From positions 1 to 64,000 of the IMG/VR virus record IMGVR_UViG_3300034071_000719: a stretch of DNA of 64,000 nt; one strand, written 5' to 3'. Shown here piece by piece: positions 7,194-17,300 of the stretch. The notes beneath the pieces were generated by a model that worked only from the letters and a program-made list of their open reading frames with translations, made no database searches and was not told the origin of the DNA. Position 1 is the first letter of the stretch; every line of letters begins with the position of its first letter. This stretch comes from a virus. Made by a program: the position numbers and the translations under genes.

Positions 7194-8345
7194 ATGGCAG
7201 TAGTATCACCAGATTTTAATGCAACAACTAGCTGGAGTGGTGGCGGGTATGACCCTAACGCACCAGTTGACACCAATGGCGGCTATGATCCAACAACAGG
7301 ATATGCCGGCAATAGCAATACCATTGGCGGCCAAGGCGCAGTTACTAATAATGTAGGAACTATGCCAGATTACAATGCGGTGCAAGCAGGCGGCTACGAC
7401 CCTAATCAATCTGCAGATAGTTATTATACTGCTGGTGGATACGATCCAACCGCACCATCACCCGCGGCCTCCGATAGTGTTGCAATTCGATTAGCTAGCA
7501 CCGGCGGCCTTTCTGCAGGAGGTGGTGTAGGTGGCCCTCGCCAAGCAACATCAACTGGGTTTCAAAGTGCTGCAGGAGGAGATGTATCTGCATCTGGAGA
7601 TTGGCGAGTACGCATCGCATTATCAAATTCGAGTAAGATATTTTACAAAGATACAACTAATTCATTGATGAAACCATTGAGTGAAACAAATGGCGTAATA
7701 TTTCCGTATACACCAACAGTTAATATCACTCATCAAGCCATGTATAATGCAACTCAACTTACACATAGTAACTATGCAATGCAATTCTATCAAGGAAGTG
7801 AAGTGAGTGATATTACTATAACTGGCGAATTTACAGTGCAAGATGCCAATGAAGGTAGATACTTATTGGCGGCAATATACTTTTTCCGTGCCGCAACTAA
7901 GATGTTTTTTGGGCAAGATTCGGCTACAGGGGCTGGCGCAGGTAATCCACCACCACTTGTATATTTAAATGGGTATGGTGAACATTATTTCCCTCAAGTT
8001 CCTTGTGTGATATCTTCGTTTAATCATATATTACCAAATGAAGTAGATTACCTCGAAATACCAATAAATGAAACAACTCAATCTACTATTACAACAAATC
8101 ACGGTAGTGTTCAGGGTATGGTATCTGGAGTTGATTATCCTAGTATGTTAAGTAGCAGTGGAGTTACAGGGCAAACTACTCAATCAACCTCTACAGTATC
8201 AACAACAACTACTAAAACTACACGCTTACCAACAACTAGTACAATAAGTATTACACTTCGTCCAGTGTACAGTCGTAAGAGTTTACACGAAAAATTCAAT
8301 CTTGGCGATTTTGCAGCTGGCAAATTAGTTGGAGGATTTATCTAA
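7194..8345 (+). CDS. Baseplate/tail-tube-proximal structural protein (gp48/gp54-like role possible)
   Basis: A 383-residue protein. The first 90 residues are low-complexity with four GGYDP repeats (17-21, 29-33, 66-70, 81-85). The central part (about 155-310) is a conserved phage domain with FPYTPTVNITHQ, ITGEFTVQDANEGRYLLAAI and FFRAATKMFFGQ. The C terminus ends SRKSLHEKFNLGDFAAGKLVGGFI, typical of proteins at the baseplate/tail-tube junction. Position immediately before gp53 supports a baseplate role, possibly tube cap or initiator. The exact T4 counterpart is uncertain. First gene of the operon, directly after a late-promoter motif. Confidence 0.65.
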   Translation: MAVVSPDFNATTSWSGGGYDPNAPVDTNGGYDPTTGYAGNSNTIGGQGAVTNNVGTMPDYNAVQAGGYDPNQSADSYYTAGGYDPTAPSPAASDSVAIRLASTGGLSAGGGVGGPRQATSTGFQSAAGGDVSASGDWRVRIALSNSSKIFYKDTTNSLMKPLSETNGVIFPYTPTVNITHQAMYNATQLTHSNYAMQFYQGSEVSDITITGEFTVQDANEGRYLLAAIYFFRAATKMFFGQDSATGAGAGNPPPLVYLNGYGEHYFPQVPCVISSFNHILPNEVDYLEIPINETTQSTITTNHGSVQGMVSGVDYPSMLSSSGVTGQTTQSTSTVSTTTTKTTRLPTTSTISITLRPVYSRKSLHEKFNLGDFAAGKLVGGFI

Positions 8346-8650
8346 TGTCAACAGTACAATATAGCAAAACTAGTCCGTACTTCGGTACAACTATGTTTGG
8401 TAATTTTTTAGACATTGCCGTAGATAGACAACTACCTAAAGATCCCAGTGATGTATTATACAGTATCGATGCAGTATATTCAACTCGCCCTGATTTACTT
8501 GCAAATGACTTATATAGTGATAGTAGTTTATGGTGGGTGTTTGCAGTGCGCAACCCGAACGTAATCCAAGATCCAATATTTGATTTTACTACAGGTACTG
8601 TTATCTACATTCCTAAAAAAACAACTATTATTAACGCATTAGGGTTATAA
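8345..8650 (+). CDS. 53: gp53, baseplate wedge subunit
   Basis: A 101-residue protein with the gp53 signature: TRPDLLANDLYSDSSLWWVFAVRNPN, then DPIFDFTTGTVIYIP. In T4, gp53 helps join wedges into the hexagonal baseplate. T4 gp53 is about twice as long; this short form keeps the conserved core. Its ATG overlaps the stop of the preceding gene (TAATG), so the two are probably coupled. Confidence 0.85.
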   Translation: MSTVQYSKTSPYFGTTMFGNFLDIAVDRQLPKDPSDVLYSIDAVYSTRPDLLANDLYSDSSLWWVFAVRNPNVIQDPIFDFTTGTVIYIPKKTTIINALGL

Positions 8651-8653
8651 TAA

Positions 8654-11600
8654 ATGACAATGGTGTACTCTGAAATAAAACAAGAATTAATTAGCCTAAT
8701 GCAACTTAGTGACTCGGTGTGGGAACGTGCTCATGCTATTGCTGAAACAACAGTAAATTGGGTAATAAATAGTGAAACTGTTACAACTGCTGAGGTTGCA
8801 GCAGTTGAAGCTGATTTAGCCGCATCCAAAGAAGAATCTCGTGTGTGCGGATGGCCCGAACGGATGGAAGCTCTTAAAACAGAAATTGATGCGCTCGAAG
8901 ATGGTGAACCTAAGAAAAATGCTTTATCAGCTTGGCAAGGCCAAGCAACTGCCTCATCTCGAGTTAAAGCACAGCGAACACAAGTAACTAATAATATTGC
9001 ATCAATGAAATCAATGGGCCGAATTGTTGATGCCCCAACGCAAGTAGCAGTTGCTCCACAACCGCAACCTGCTGAGATTGTTCCAGCAACTGCCGGTATT
9101 CCATTAACTACAGTTCAACGAGCATCTATAAACAATGCATCCGGACCGGTAGTTGTAACATCGCAATCTAGCAATGCAAACGAAGCTGTAGCAGGTGATC
9201 AAGGAGTTGGGTCAACTACAACGTCGACTACAGGAGCTCGCCCAAATCCGTTACATGCCTACCCGAGTTACACATATGGTATAAGTTTACATTTATTGAC
9301 TATCGAAGATTATAATACAATTGTTGAGAAAGGTGAGTATACACCATCACATGTATTAGTAGCAAGCGCCGGCAGATGGAATTCACAAAAAACTGGAGCA
9401 AATGCCTTTGGACGTGACCCAAATTTTGGAGAAGACTTCTATTTCTCAAACTTTCATTTAACAACAGTAATTGGATTAGGCGAGCGCAATAGAGCAACTA
9501 ATGCCATTGATATGACTTTTACATTAGTGGAACCATATGGCTTAACATTCTTAGATAGATTAATGGATGCATCTGAAATAATAAACTCCTCTAATTATTT
9601 AGATAATCCTTATCTAATTCAAATAGATTTCTTTGGTACCGATGATGATGGAAATGCGCAGACTCCGATTCCAAATATAACTAAACGCATGCCAATTAAA
9701 ATTCTAACATGTACTGCAAAATTAACACATCAAGGTACAGAATATCAAATAACTGCACAACCGTACAGTCATCAAGCATTCAATGAATCAAATGTTAATA
9801 CCAAAGTTAACTTAGAACTTACCGCAGGAACAGTCAATGGGTATTTTAAAGGGTCAGATGCCAGTACACGTGCATTAGCAACACAAATAGCATCAGAACG
9901 AGAGGTGTCGGCACAAAGTGGTCTAGGACCAAATGCTCCGTTGATATTTACACAAGCGGCAAGTAGAGGTGGCGGCAGTTTAACCGGAATAGGAGAGCAG
10001 TATGTATATAAAGCTAAATCTTATGCCGATGCACTAAATGCATATGAATTACAATTAGAATTAGATCATGTAGTATTATTATCTAATAGCTATAGCTTTA
10101 ATATTCATCCTACTATTGCAGATCAGCCTATGTATGAAAATGATAAAACAGCATCACCGGAAAATGCTCCAATGGCAGATGTTAGTAATACTAAAGCAGT
10201 TCACCAAGGTAATATGGGAGCAGTAACAGCTGCGTTAGATTTGCGTCAGAGAACATTCCCTATACAACAGGGCGATTCTATTGAAAGTGTAGTGGCATTG
10301 ATTATACGAAATAGTCAATATATAATAAGTCAACTGTCTGACAAAAGTACAACAGATAGTGAAACATATACAAAAGAATTATTAGCTAAACAAGATCAAA
10401 TAGTAAAATGGTTTAAAATTATTCCTAAGATTAAATTAAAAGGATTCGACCCATTTACTAATACATTTGCTAAAGATATTTCGTATGAGGTATTACCATA
10501 CGAAATATATAATGTCAGAATTGAAGAAGCTCCGCAAGGAAAAGCAAAACATAATAATGCAGTAAAGAATTATAATTACATATATACCGGCAAAAATGAT
10601 GATATATTAAATGTAGATCTTAAGTTTGATGCAATGTATTTTACATCTAAAACCGCATACCCATCACGAGAAATGAATACTGTCGGAGTAGCCGGGAAAT
10701 ATGAGGATGACGGAGTGTCTTGCTTAGTAGCACCAGTTTTAACAAAACAAAATACAATCACGCCAACTCAAATTAAGTATCGACATGCAGATCAACGATA
10801 TGCGGCCGCAGGCGGTGCAAAAACAGCTAAAGAAATAACAGCGGCAGATCTTGCCGCATCTCTTATGTCAATGGCAGATGCTGATATGCTAGTAGTGGAC
10901 TTAACTATTGTAGGTGATCCGGAATTTATTAAACAGGATGATATGTTTTATCCGAATACATACGATTCAACAGGACAAGTCGAATTAGAAACACGGGTCA
11001 TAACTCCCAATGGGAGTGTTGTAATGGATGCAAAAGAAATATTCTGTAATCTAACTTTTAATACACCCACTGACATAAATGATGAAACAGGATTAATGAC
11101 CTTTGATCCTAAATATAGAGCAAGTGGTTTTTCGGGCTTGTATAAAATATTAACAGTTGATAATGATTTTAGCAATGGTAAATTTACTCAGGTGTTACAT
11201 TTAGTTAGATACCCTAACCAAGACACAGCAGCGGGCGCAGACACTACTAGTAATGATCAGCGTAGTGAAACTGCTGGATGGAACGGAACTAGAGGAATAT
11301 CATTGCCTGCTCAGGTTAGTACACCTATTGCTAAAGTAACAGCCGCAGAAGATTTGCTTAATAAAGCTAAAACAGAAGCGGCCACTGTAACTCCGTCTGG
11401 GATTGACCCAAAACTAGCGGCTATAAAAGCAGATGGATCTACAACAGCAATTACTGATGCAACTGCTCCTGCGGCAATTGCTCAAACAACTGCAAAAACA
11501 ATAGGCGAAGTAGCCGCAGCAAATTTAGAAATTAACAGAAATATTAGTTCGCTCGATGCTCTTATTACAACTAATCAAAATTCGCTGTTAGGAGCAAGGG

Positions 11601-11746
11601 GAGCTCTTGATATATTAAAAATTAAATCAGCAGATGCCGCTGCTATTGCAGCCGCCCAAGGCAGAGTTAATGAACTACAAAATTCAATAAAATTATTACA
11701 AACAGCAAGAACTGAATTAGCAAGTAAATTGCAAGCTACTCCTTAG
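8654..11746 (+). CDS. Large baseplate hub-like structural protein
   Basis: A 1030-residue protein between gp53 and gp5. Residues 1-130 and the last 100 residues are Ala/Gln/Lys-rich with likely coiled coils. The core (about 205-410) holds a conserved phage domain with FGEDFYFSNFHLTTVIGLG, VEPYGLTFLDRLM, NPYLIQIDFFG.DDDG and GTEYQITAQPYSHQAF, typical of hub proteins that accept gp5. A middle section (about 600-900) contains further beta-rich segments. A gp27-like hub role is inferred from position and domain style, not from clear T4 gp27 similarity. Either ATG at 8654 or 8660 could be the start; the later one is preceded by the same AAATGACA context seen at 17719. Confidence 0.6.
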   Translation: MTMVYSEIKQELISLMQLSDSVWERAHAIAETTVNWVINSETVTTAEVAAVEADLAASKEESRVCGWPERMEALKTEIDALEDGEPKKNALSAWQGQATASSRVKAQRTQVTNNIASMKSMGRIVDAPTQVAVAPQPQPAEIVPATAGIPLTTVQRASINNASGPVVVTSQSSNANEAVAGDQGVGSTTTSTTGARPNPLHAYPSYTYGISLHLLTIEDYNTIVEKGEYTPSHVLVASAGRWNSQKTGANAFGRDPNFGEDFYFSNFHLTTVIGLGERNRATNAIDMTFTLVEPYGLTFLDRLMDASEIINSSNYLDNPYLIQIDFFGTDDDGNAQTPIPNITKRMPIKILTCTAKLTHQGTEYQITAQPYSHQAFNESNVNTKVNLELTAGTVNGYFKGSDASTRALATQIASEREVSAQSGLGPNAPLIFTQAASRGGGSLTGIGEQYVYKAKSYADALNAYELQLELDHVVLLSNSYSFNIHPTIADQPMYENDKTASPENAPMADVSNTKAVHQGNMGAVTAALDLRQRTFPIQQGDSIESVVALIIRNSQYIISQLSDKSTTDSETYTKELLAKQDQIVKWFKIIPKIKLKGFDPFTNTFAKDISYEVLPYEIYNVRIEEAPQGKAKHNNAVKNYNYIYTGKNDDILNVDLKFDAMYFTSKTAYPSREMNTVGVAGKYEDDGVSCLVAPVLTKQNTITPTQIKYRHADQRYAAAGGAKTAKEITAADLAASLMSMADADMLVVDLTIVGDPEFIKQDDMFYPNTYDSTGQVELETRVITPNGSVVMDAKEIFCNLTFNTPTDINDETGLMTFDPKYRASGFSGLYKILTVDNDFSNGKFTQVLHLVRYPNQDTAAGADTTSNDQRSETAGWNGTRGISLPAQVSTPIAKVTAAEDLLNKAKTEAATVTPSGIDPKLAAIKADGSTTAITDATAPAAIAQTTAKTIGEVAAANLEINRNISSLDALITTNQNSLLGARGALDILKIKSADAAAIAAAQGRVNELQNSIKLLQTARTELASKLQATP

Positions 11747-11757
11747 GAAAGTAATCA

Positions 11758-13869
11758 ATGGCAATAGATCGTAGAATTGGTACCAAAGTTGATAAATCAC
11801 TGCGCAGAGAAGATGCGCAGGCTATTCGAGTGGATCCATTTCCATACATCGGCATTGTAAAAAATAATTTAGATCCGACTAGGTGTGGTAGATTACAAGT
11901 ATGGATTCCGGAAACCGGTGGCGACCCCGATAGTCCACAAAATTGGCGTACAGTAAGCTACGCAAGCCCGTTTATGGGTACTACAAACTTAAAGACATCT
12001 ACTGCAACACGTAGTCCAAAAAACTCATTTGATCAAACTCCGCATACATATGGTATGTGGATGGTTCCCCCGGATATCGGCGTTGAAGTAATTGTATTGT
12101 TTATAGCAGGAGACCCTCTAAAAGGATATTGGTTAGCTTGTGTTAACTCAGCAATAAACAGACACATGTTACCCGGTTTAGCTAGTTCTACCCACATCGA
12201 TTCCTCGTCTGCAAGTGCAGATGTTAAGAAAGCTATTACTCCGGGATTTCAATATCCTGTGTCGGAATTTAATATTAACGACCCAAACGTAGATCGTACT
12301 AGATTTGCAACACAGTCTAAACCGATACACGAAGAACAATTTCGTCGACTAGTAGTACAAGGGCTAGATAGAGATAATACTCGCGGCACTATTACAAGTA
12401 GTAGCCAACGCGAAAGTCCGAGTAATGTATTTGGTATTAGTACCCCGGGCCGTCCGTATAAAAATGACCCAGCCGACGATCCAAATTTTGCAGCTAAAGT
12501 TGCTGCTGGCACGTTGACAGAGGATGATTATGCAGTAACTACTCGCAGAGGTGGCCACACATTTGTTATGGATGATGGTAGTGTTGCAGGAGTTGACCAA
12601 TTAATTAGATTACGTACTGCAAATGGCCATCAAATAATCATGCACGATAGCGATAATACAATGTATATTGCAAATGCAGAAGGCAAAGTGTGGCTTGAAT
12701 TGGGACCGGAGGGCAGACTTGACATTTTTGCAGCAGGTGGATTTAATCTCAGAACACAGGGTTCTATCGAGATGCATGCTGATAAAAATATTACTATAAA
12801 CGCTGGCGGCAAGTTTAGTGTACGTGCCGAAAATGCAATGCAATTTGATGCGGCAAAATTCAATGTACTTACGGGCGGCGGCGGGATAAATTTACAAACC
12901 ACCGGAAAATTTGACGTTAAAACTGGCGGAAATTTTAACGTAGATACAGCCGGCCAAATATCATTGAAGGCTGGTTCCAAAATAATCGAAGATGCAGGCA
13001 GTTTATCAATGTTAACAGATAAAGGAGTTGATGTCACTGCACTTAAAATGATTCCGCTAAATTCACATCCTGACACATTAGCAGATCCTGACACTGGGTT
13101 ATATAAAAATATCGCTGGCAAAATTAGTTCTATTGTATCAATTGCACCAGGACACGAACCATTTTATATGCGCAACCAATCGCCCCCTGGTGAGCCAGAA
13201 ACTGCTAAAATTATGCCGCGACAATCCTATTCTGGAAATAACGATGCAACTAAAGATGGCGGCAGTGGAGTTACTAATCAAGTAACCGATGCCGATATTA
13301 GAAACGTAAAACTAGCAACAGACACAATTGGTACATTAACTAAAGAAGAGACCACAGCATTATTGGCACAACTTGCTAAAAGTGAGAGCGGTGGATTTGA
13401 TCCTAAGAAATTTCCAGACCAATATCATGTAATAAATGGGCTAGGGTTTGCTGGAAAATATCAATTTGGTACAGGAGCACTACAAGATATTGGGTATATT
13501 AAAAAAGGCTATTCGCCAAATGATAACTCGGTTTTAACTAACCCCAATGCCTGGACAGGTAAAGGTGGCATTCACAATATCCAAGAATATTATAAAGCAC
13601 AAGATACACAAGAAACGATGGCGTTGGAATATCAACAACTAAGCTACACTAGATTAGTATCTAATGGTGTACTTACTAAAGATGATACACCGGGCGAAGT
13701 TGGTGGAATAATGCAAGTTGCCTGGTTTGGTGTAGGTAATGCTCAAAAGTGGAGAGCAAAGGAAATTCCCGATAATTACCAAGGCAATCCGTACCGCGAG
13801 TACTATAATAGAGGCAAGTATGCAGTTACCCAAATGGCGCCCAAAGTTGCAGAGATACAAGCAGGATAA
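11758..13869 (+). CDS. 5: gp5, baseplate hub and cell-puncturing protein with C-terminal lysozyme
   Basis: A 703-residue protein. Residues 25-150 form the OB-fold domain (PYIGIVKNNLDPTRCGRLQVW, MWMVPPDIGVEVIVLF). Residues 255-440 are VgrG/gp5-type beta-helix repeats (GHTFVMDD, HQIIMHDS, GKVWLELGPEG, then many G-G-x-F/I repeats). Residues 525-695 form a lysozyme or lytic transglycosylase-like domain with Glu543 in AKSESGGFDP and GFAGKYQFGTGAL. In T4 gp5 the lysozyme lies between the OB-fold and the helix; here it follows the helix. The protein should form the membrane-piercing spike and locally cut peptidoglycan. Confidence 0.85.
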   Translation: MAIDRRIGTKVDKSLRREDAQAIRVDPFPYIGIVKNNLDPTRCGRLQVWIPETGGDPDSPQNWRTVSYASPFMGTTNLKTSTATRSPKNSFDQTPHTYGMWMVPPDIGVEVIVLFIAGDPLKGYWLACVNSAINRHMLPGLASSTHIDSSSASADVKKAITPGFQYPVSEFNINDPNVDRTRFATQSKPIHEEQFRRLVVQGLDRDNTRGTITSSSQRESPSNVFGISTPGRPYKNDPADDPNFAAKVAAGTLTEDDYAVTTRRGGHTFVMDDGSVAGVDQLIRLRTANGHQIIMHDSDNTMYIANAEGKVWLELGPEGRLDIFAAGGFNLRTQGSIEMHADKNITINAGGKFSVRAENAMQFDAAKFNVLTGGGGINLQTTGKFDVKTGGNFNVDTAGQISLKAGSKIIEDAGSLSMLTDKGVDVTALKMIPLNSHPDTLADPDTGLYKNIAGKISSIVSIAPGHEPFYMRNQSPPGEPETAKIMPRQSYSGNNDATKDGGSGVTNQVTDADIRNVKLATDTIGTLTKEETTALLAQLAKSESGGFDPKKFPDQYHVINGLGFAGKYQFGTGALQDIGYIKKGYSPNDNSVLTNPNAWTGKGGIHNIQEYYKAQDTQETMALEYQQLSYTRLVSNGVLTKDDTPGEVGGIMQVAWFGVGNAQKWRAKEIPDNYQGNPYREYYNRGKYAVTQMAPKVAEIQAG

Positions 13870-13877
13870 ATATTAAT

Positions 13878-14255
13878 ATGGCTAACATGTATAGAGGATT
13901 CAGTACCATTGGAAGATCGAGAAAGTTTCGATTGACAGACGCCGCACTGGTGAAACAAGATTTAATTAATCACTTTAACATACGTAAAGGTGAGAAGTTA
14001 ATGAATCCAAATTTTGGCACTATTATCTGGAATGTGTTATATGACCCATTGACAGAAGACCTTAAAGCCATTATAATAGCTGATGTAAATCAAATTGTTA
14101 GCTACGACCCACGAATTAGTGTTGATAGCGTAGTAATAACCGAGTACGAACAAGGGCTACAATTAGCCTTAACTGTGCGTTATTTGCAAACAAATCAAAC
14201 TAGCGCAATGAATCTACAATTCAATAATCAAACTAAATCACTTACTGCCGTTTAA
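13878..14255 (+). CDS. 25: gp25, baseplate wedge subunit
   Basis: A 125-residue protein matching the gp25-like baseplate family: GRSRKFRLTDAALVKQDLINHFNIRKGEKLMNPNFGTIIWNVLYDPLT, with the C-terminal beta strands following. gp25 is a sheath-initiating wedge component conserved from T4 to type VI secretion (TssE). It lies directly between gp5 and gp6 as in many T4-like phages. The ATG is 9 bases after the gp5 stop with no clear ribosome site, so it is probably translated by coupling. Confidence 0.9.
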   Translation: MANMYRGFSTIGRSRKFRLTDAALVKQDLINHFNIRKGEKLMNPNFGTIIWNVLYDPLTEDLKAIIIADVNQIVSYDPRISVDSVVITEYEQGLQLALTVRYLQTNQTSAMNLQFNNQTKSLTAV

Positions 14256-14277
14256 TTAAATACGTACTTTTTCCTTA

Positions 14278-14295
14278 AATAAATACATTATAACA
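14278..14295 (+). promoter_or_regulatory. Putative late promoter for gp6
   Basis: AATAAATACATTATAACA, 17 of 18 bases identical to the site at 7163-7180. The core ends 21 bases before the gp6 ATG, and a GGGA ribosome site lies between. Confidence 0.65.
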
Positions 14296-14305
14296 GGGAA
14301 TTAGT

Positions 14306-17300
14306 ATGGCTATTACCACAAGACAAACCAGTTTATTAGTTGCTGAAGATTGGACTAAGATCTATCAAACCTTCCGTAATGCGGACTTTCAAAGCTACGA
14401 TTACGAAACACTTCGTAAGTCAATGATTGATTATTTGCGTTTATACTATCCAGAAGACTTTAACGACTTTACAGAAAGTTCTGAGTTCATTGCACTTATT
14501 GATCTGATTGCTTTTATGGGACAAAGTCTTGCATTCCGTACAGACTTAAATGCTCGTGAAAACTTCATTGATACAGCACAACGTCGCGACAGTGTATTTA
14601 AACTTGCACGTCTTATTAGTTACGTTCCTAAACGCAATATCGCATCATCGGGTTATTTAAAGATTGATGGCATTAGCACAACTGAATCAGTATACGATAG
14701 TAACGGATTAAATCTTGCTGGGTTAGTTATTAGCTGGGCAGATAGTGGTAATGACAATTGGTTAGAGCAATTTACAACGATACTTAACGCAAGTCTGACT
14801 TCTAGTCAAGTAGTAGGAAAACCAGGAAACAGCCAACTTATTAACGGAATCACAACAAGTGAATATCAAATAAATTTAGTTTCTAATATTATTGCAACTT
14901 ATAGATATCGTGCTGCAATCGAAGGTGCGCAAACAACATTTGAAGTAGTTAGTCCAACAAGCAGTGGCCAAACATATATCTACGAAGCTAGCCCTCGTCC
15001 ATCTCAGGCATTTAACATATTATACAGAAATGATAACTTAGGTAATGCATCTGCTAATACTGGATTCTTCTTATACTTTAAACAAGGTGAATTACAAAGT
15101 ATCGACTTTAATTTTGCAGAAAGTATTCCTAATAGAGTGCATAGTATAAACACTAACAATATTAATAATACCGATGTATGGTTATATAGTTTAGATACAA
15201 ACGGACAACCAAGCGTAGCATGGGCACCAGTGCCGGCTGTTGGTGTGTCTAATGTTATATATAATAAACAGGCAAATAAAAACATATATCAAGTAAACAC
15301 TCGTGCAGGTGATCAAATTGATTTAATATTTGGCGATGGTTCGTTTGCTAATATTCCACAAGGTAATTATAGATTATATTACAGAACTAGTAACGGGGCA
15401 AATTATAAAATCACGCCAGACGAAATGCAACATATTGTTATCCCTGTTAATTACACTAGCCGTTCTGGTAGAATAGAAACAATCAATATTACTGCAAGTT
15501 TACAATACACTGTAGCAAATGCAAGTCCTCGTGAAACCATCGAGGAAATTAGACAAAAAGCACCACAACAATATTACACACGTGATCGTATGGTTACAGG
15601 TGAGGATTACAATATTCTTCCTTATACATTGTTTAGTAATGTGCTTAAAGTTAAAGCAGTTAATCGTACATCGTCTGGGGTAAGTCGTTACTTAGATGTT
15701 ATCGATACAACTGGAAAATATTCTAGTACTAATATTTTTGCAAGTGACGGATACCTCTATAGAGATGAAACTCAAAATACATTCTCATTTGAATTTGTAA
15801 CTCGTAACGATATCTATAGAACTATATACAATAATATCACTCCGCTAGTAACATCACAGGAAATGTTACAATATTTTTATGCATTTTATTTTAAATCTCC
15901 GTTATTATTGCCCGATGTCAGATGGGTTCATGCAACGACTGCGGCAAACAGTTCAACTGGATATTTTGTTGATAGCTTAGGTAAAATACTTCAAGTCGGT
16001 GATACAGTTAGTAATAACAATTCATACATTAAACCAGGCGCCATTATTAAATTTTCTGCTGGTAGTGGTCAATACTTTGATGCAAGAAATATTATCCAAG
16101 TCGGAACGCCGATTAAATCGGGTGATAAATTATATTTGTATGTTGCTGTGGACACAGTATTAGCTGATGGAACAAATGCCGGCCAAGGTAAATTGGCCAA
16201 TGGAACAGGCCCTATTACAGTCGGTGGCAATGTGCCAACTGATGCAATTGCGGATTCAGTTTATGCTACATTTAATAATAAATTTTCAACTACACTAGTG
16301 GAATCAATTGTAGCATACACACAAGCATACGAAGATTTTGGTATTCGTTATGATATTGATCTGAATGTATGGGTATTAATTGAACCACAAAATTTAAATA
16401 TTGGTGAATTTGATTTACAATATGCTGGAAATACTAGCGGCACACAACTTGATTCGAGTTGGATGATCTATTTTAAAACAGTTGGGCAAACATACACAGT
16501 AACCTACCGCGGATTAAATTACATATTCGAAAGTGTTAATGAAACAAATTTCTACTTTGATAATACTGTAAAAATTTATGATCCAAAAACAGGAATTACA
16601 TTACATGATCAAATTAAAGTATTAAAAATAAATTCTAACCCCAATGATTCGTATCCACAAGCGTTAGATTATACTTGGTATATTCATAAAAATATTGTTG
16701 ACGTCGACGGGTATTCGAACCCTAATAGAATTTCAATAACATTCCCAGATTCAAACAATGATGGCATACCAGATAACCCAGAGTTATTTGATCTTATAGT
16801 TTCGCCGTATACATATCCCGAATCTAAATATGTATATTTTAAAGCAACTGATGGGTACGATAATTTTACTAATCAAATTCCGGTAAGTAGTGAGTTAATT
16901 ATATCAACGTATGCAACTAAGTTATTGATAGAAGAAGATAAGACGCTGTATCAAGCAGATCAGTTATTCTACGTACCATTAACTAACCAATATTTTCAAT
17001 TGGCTATTAGTAGTGCTAATGTGTATACATTGAATGAGGTTACTGGATATACTTCTAAAATTGGTAGACAAGATTTATATTTCCAATATAGACATAATAG
17101 TCCGAACTATCGTCGAATTGACCCAAGTCCAAATAACATCATTGATTTATATATGTTAACTAAACAATACGCGGCTGATTATATGTCATGGATTAGAGAT
17201 TCGTCGGGCGCAACCATTGAACCTACTCGTCCGACATCGGCAGTGTTAGGTGCAGATTTTGCAAGTTTAGAAAAATACAAAAGTGTTAGTGATACAATTA

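Noticed and set aside
12630-13121. 163-codon open frame on the minus strand inside gp5
   Set aside because: It is antisense to the Gly-rich beta-helix repeats, has no recognisable domain and no ribosome site; codon bias of the real gene explains it.
13865-13872. GATAAATA just before gp25
   Set aside because: Only 6 bases from the ATG; the transcript would start at or in the gene. It includes the gp5 stop codon and probably arises by chance.
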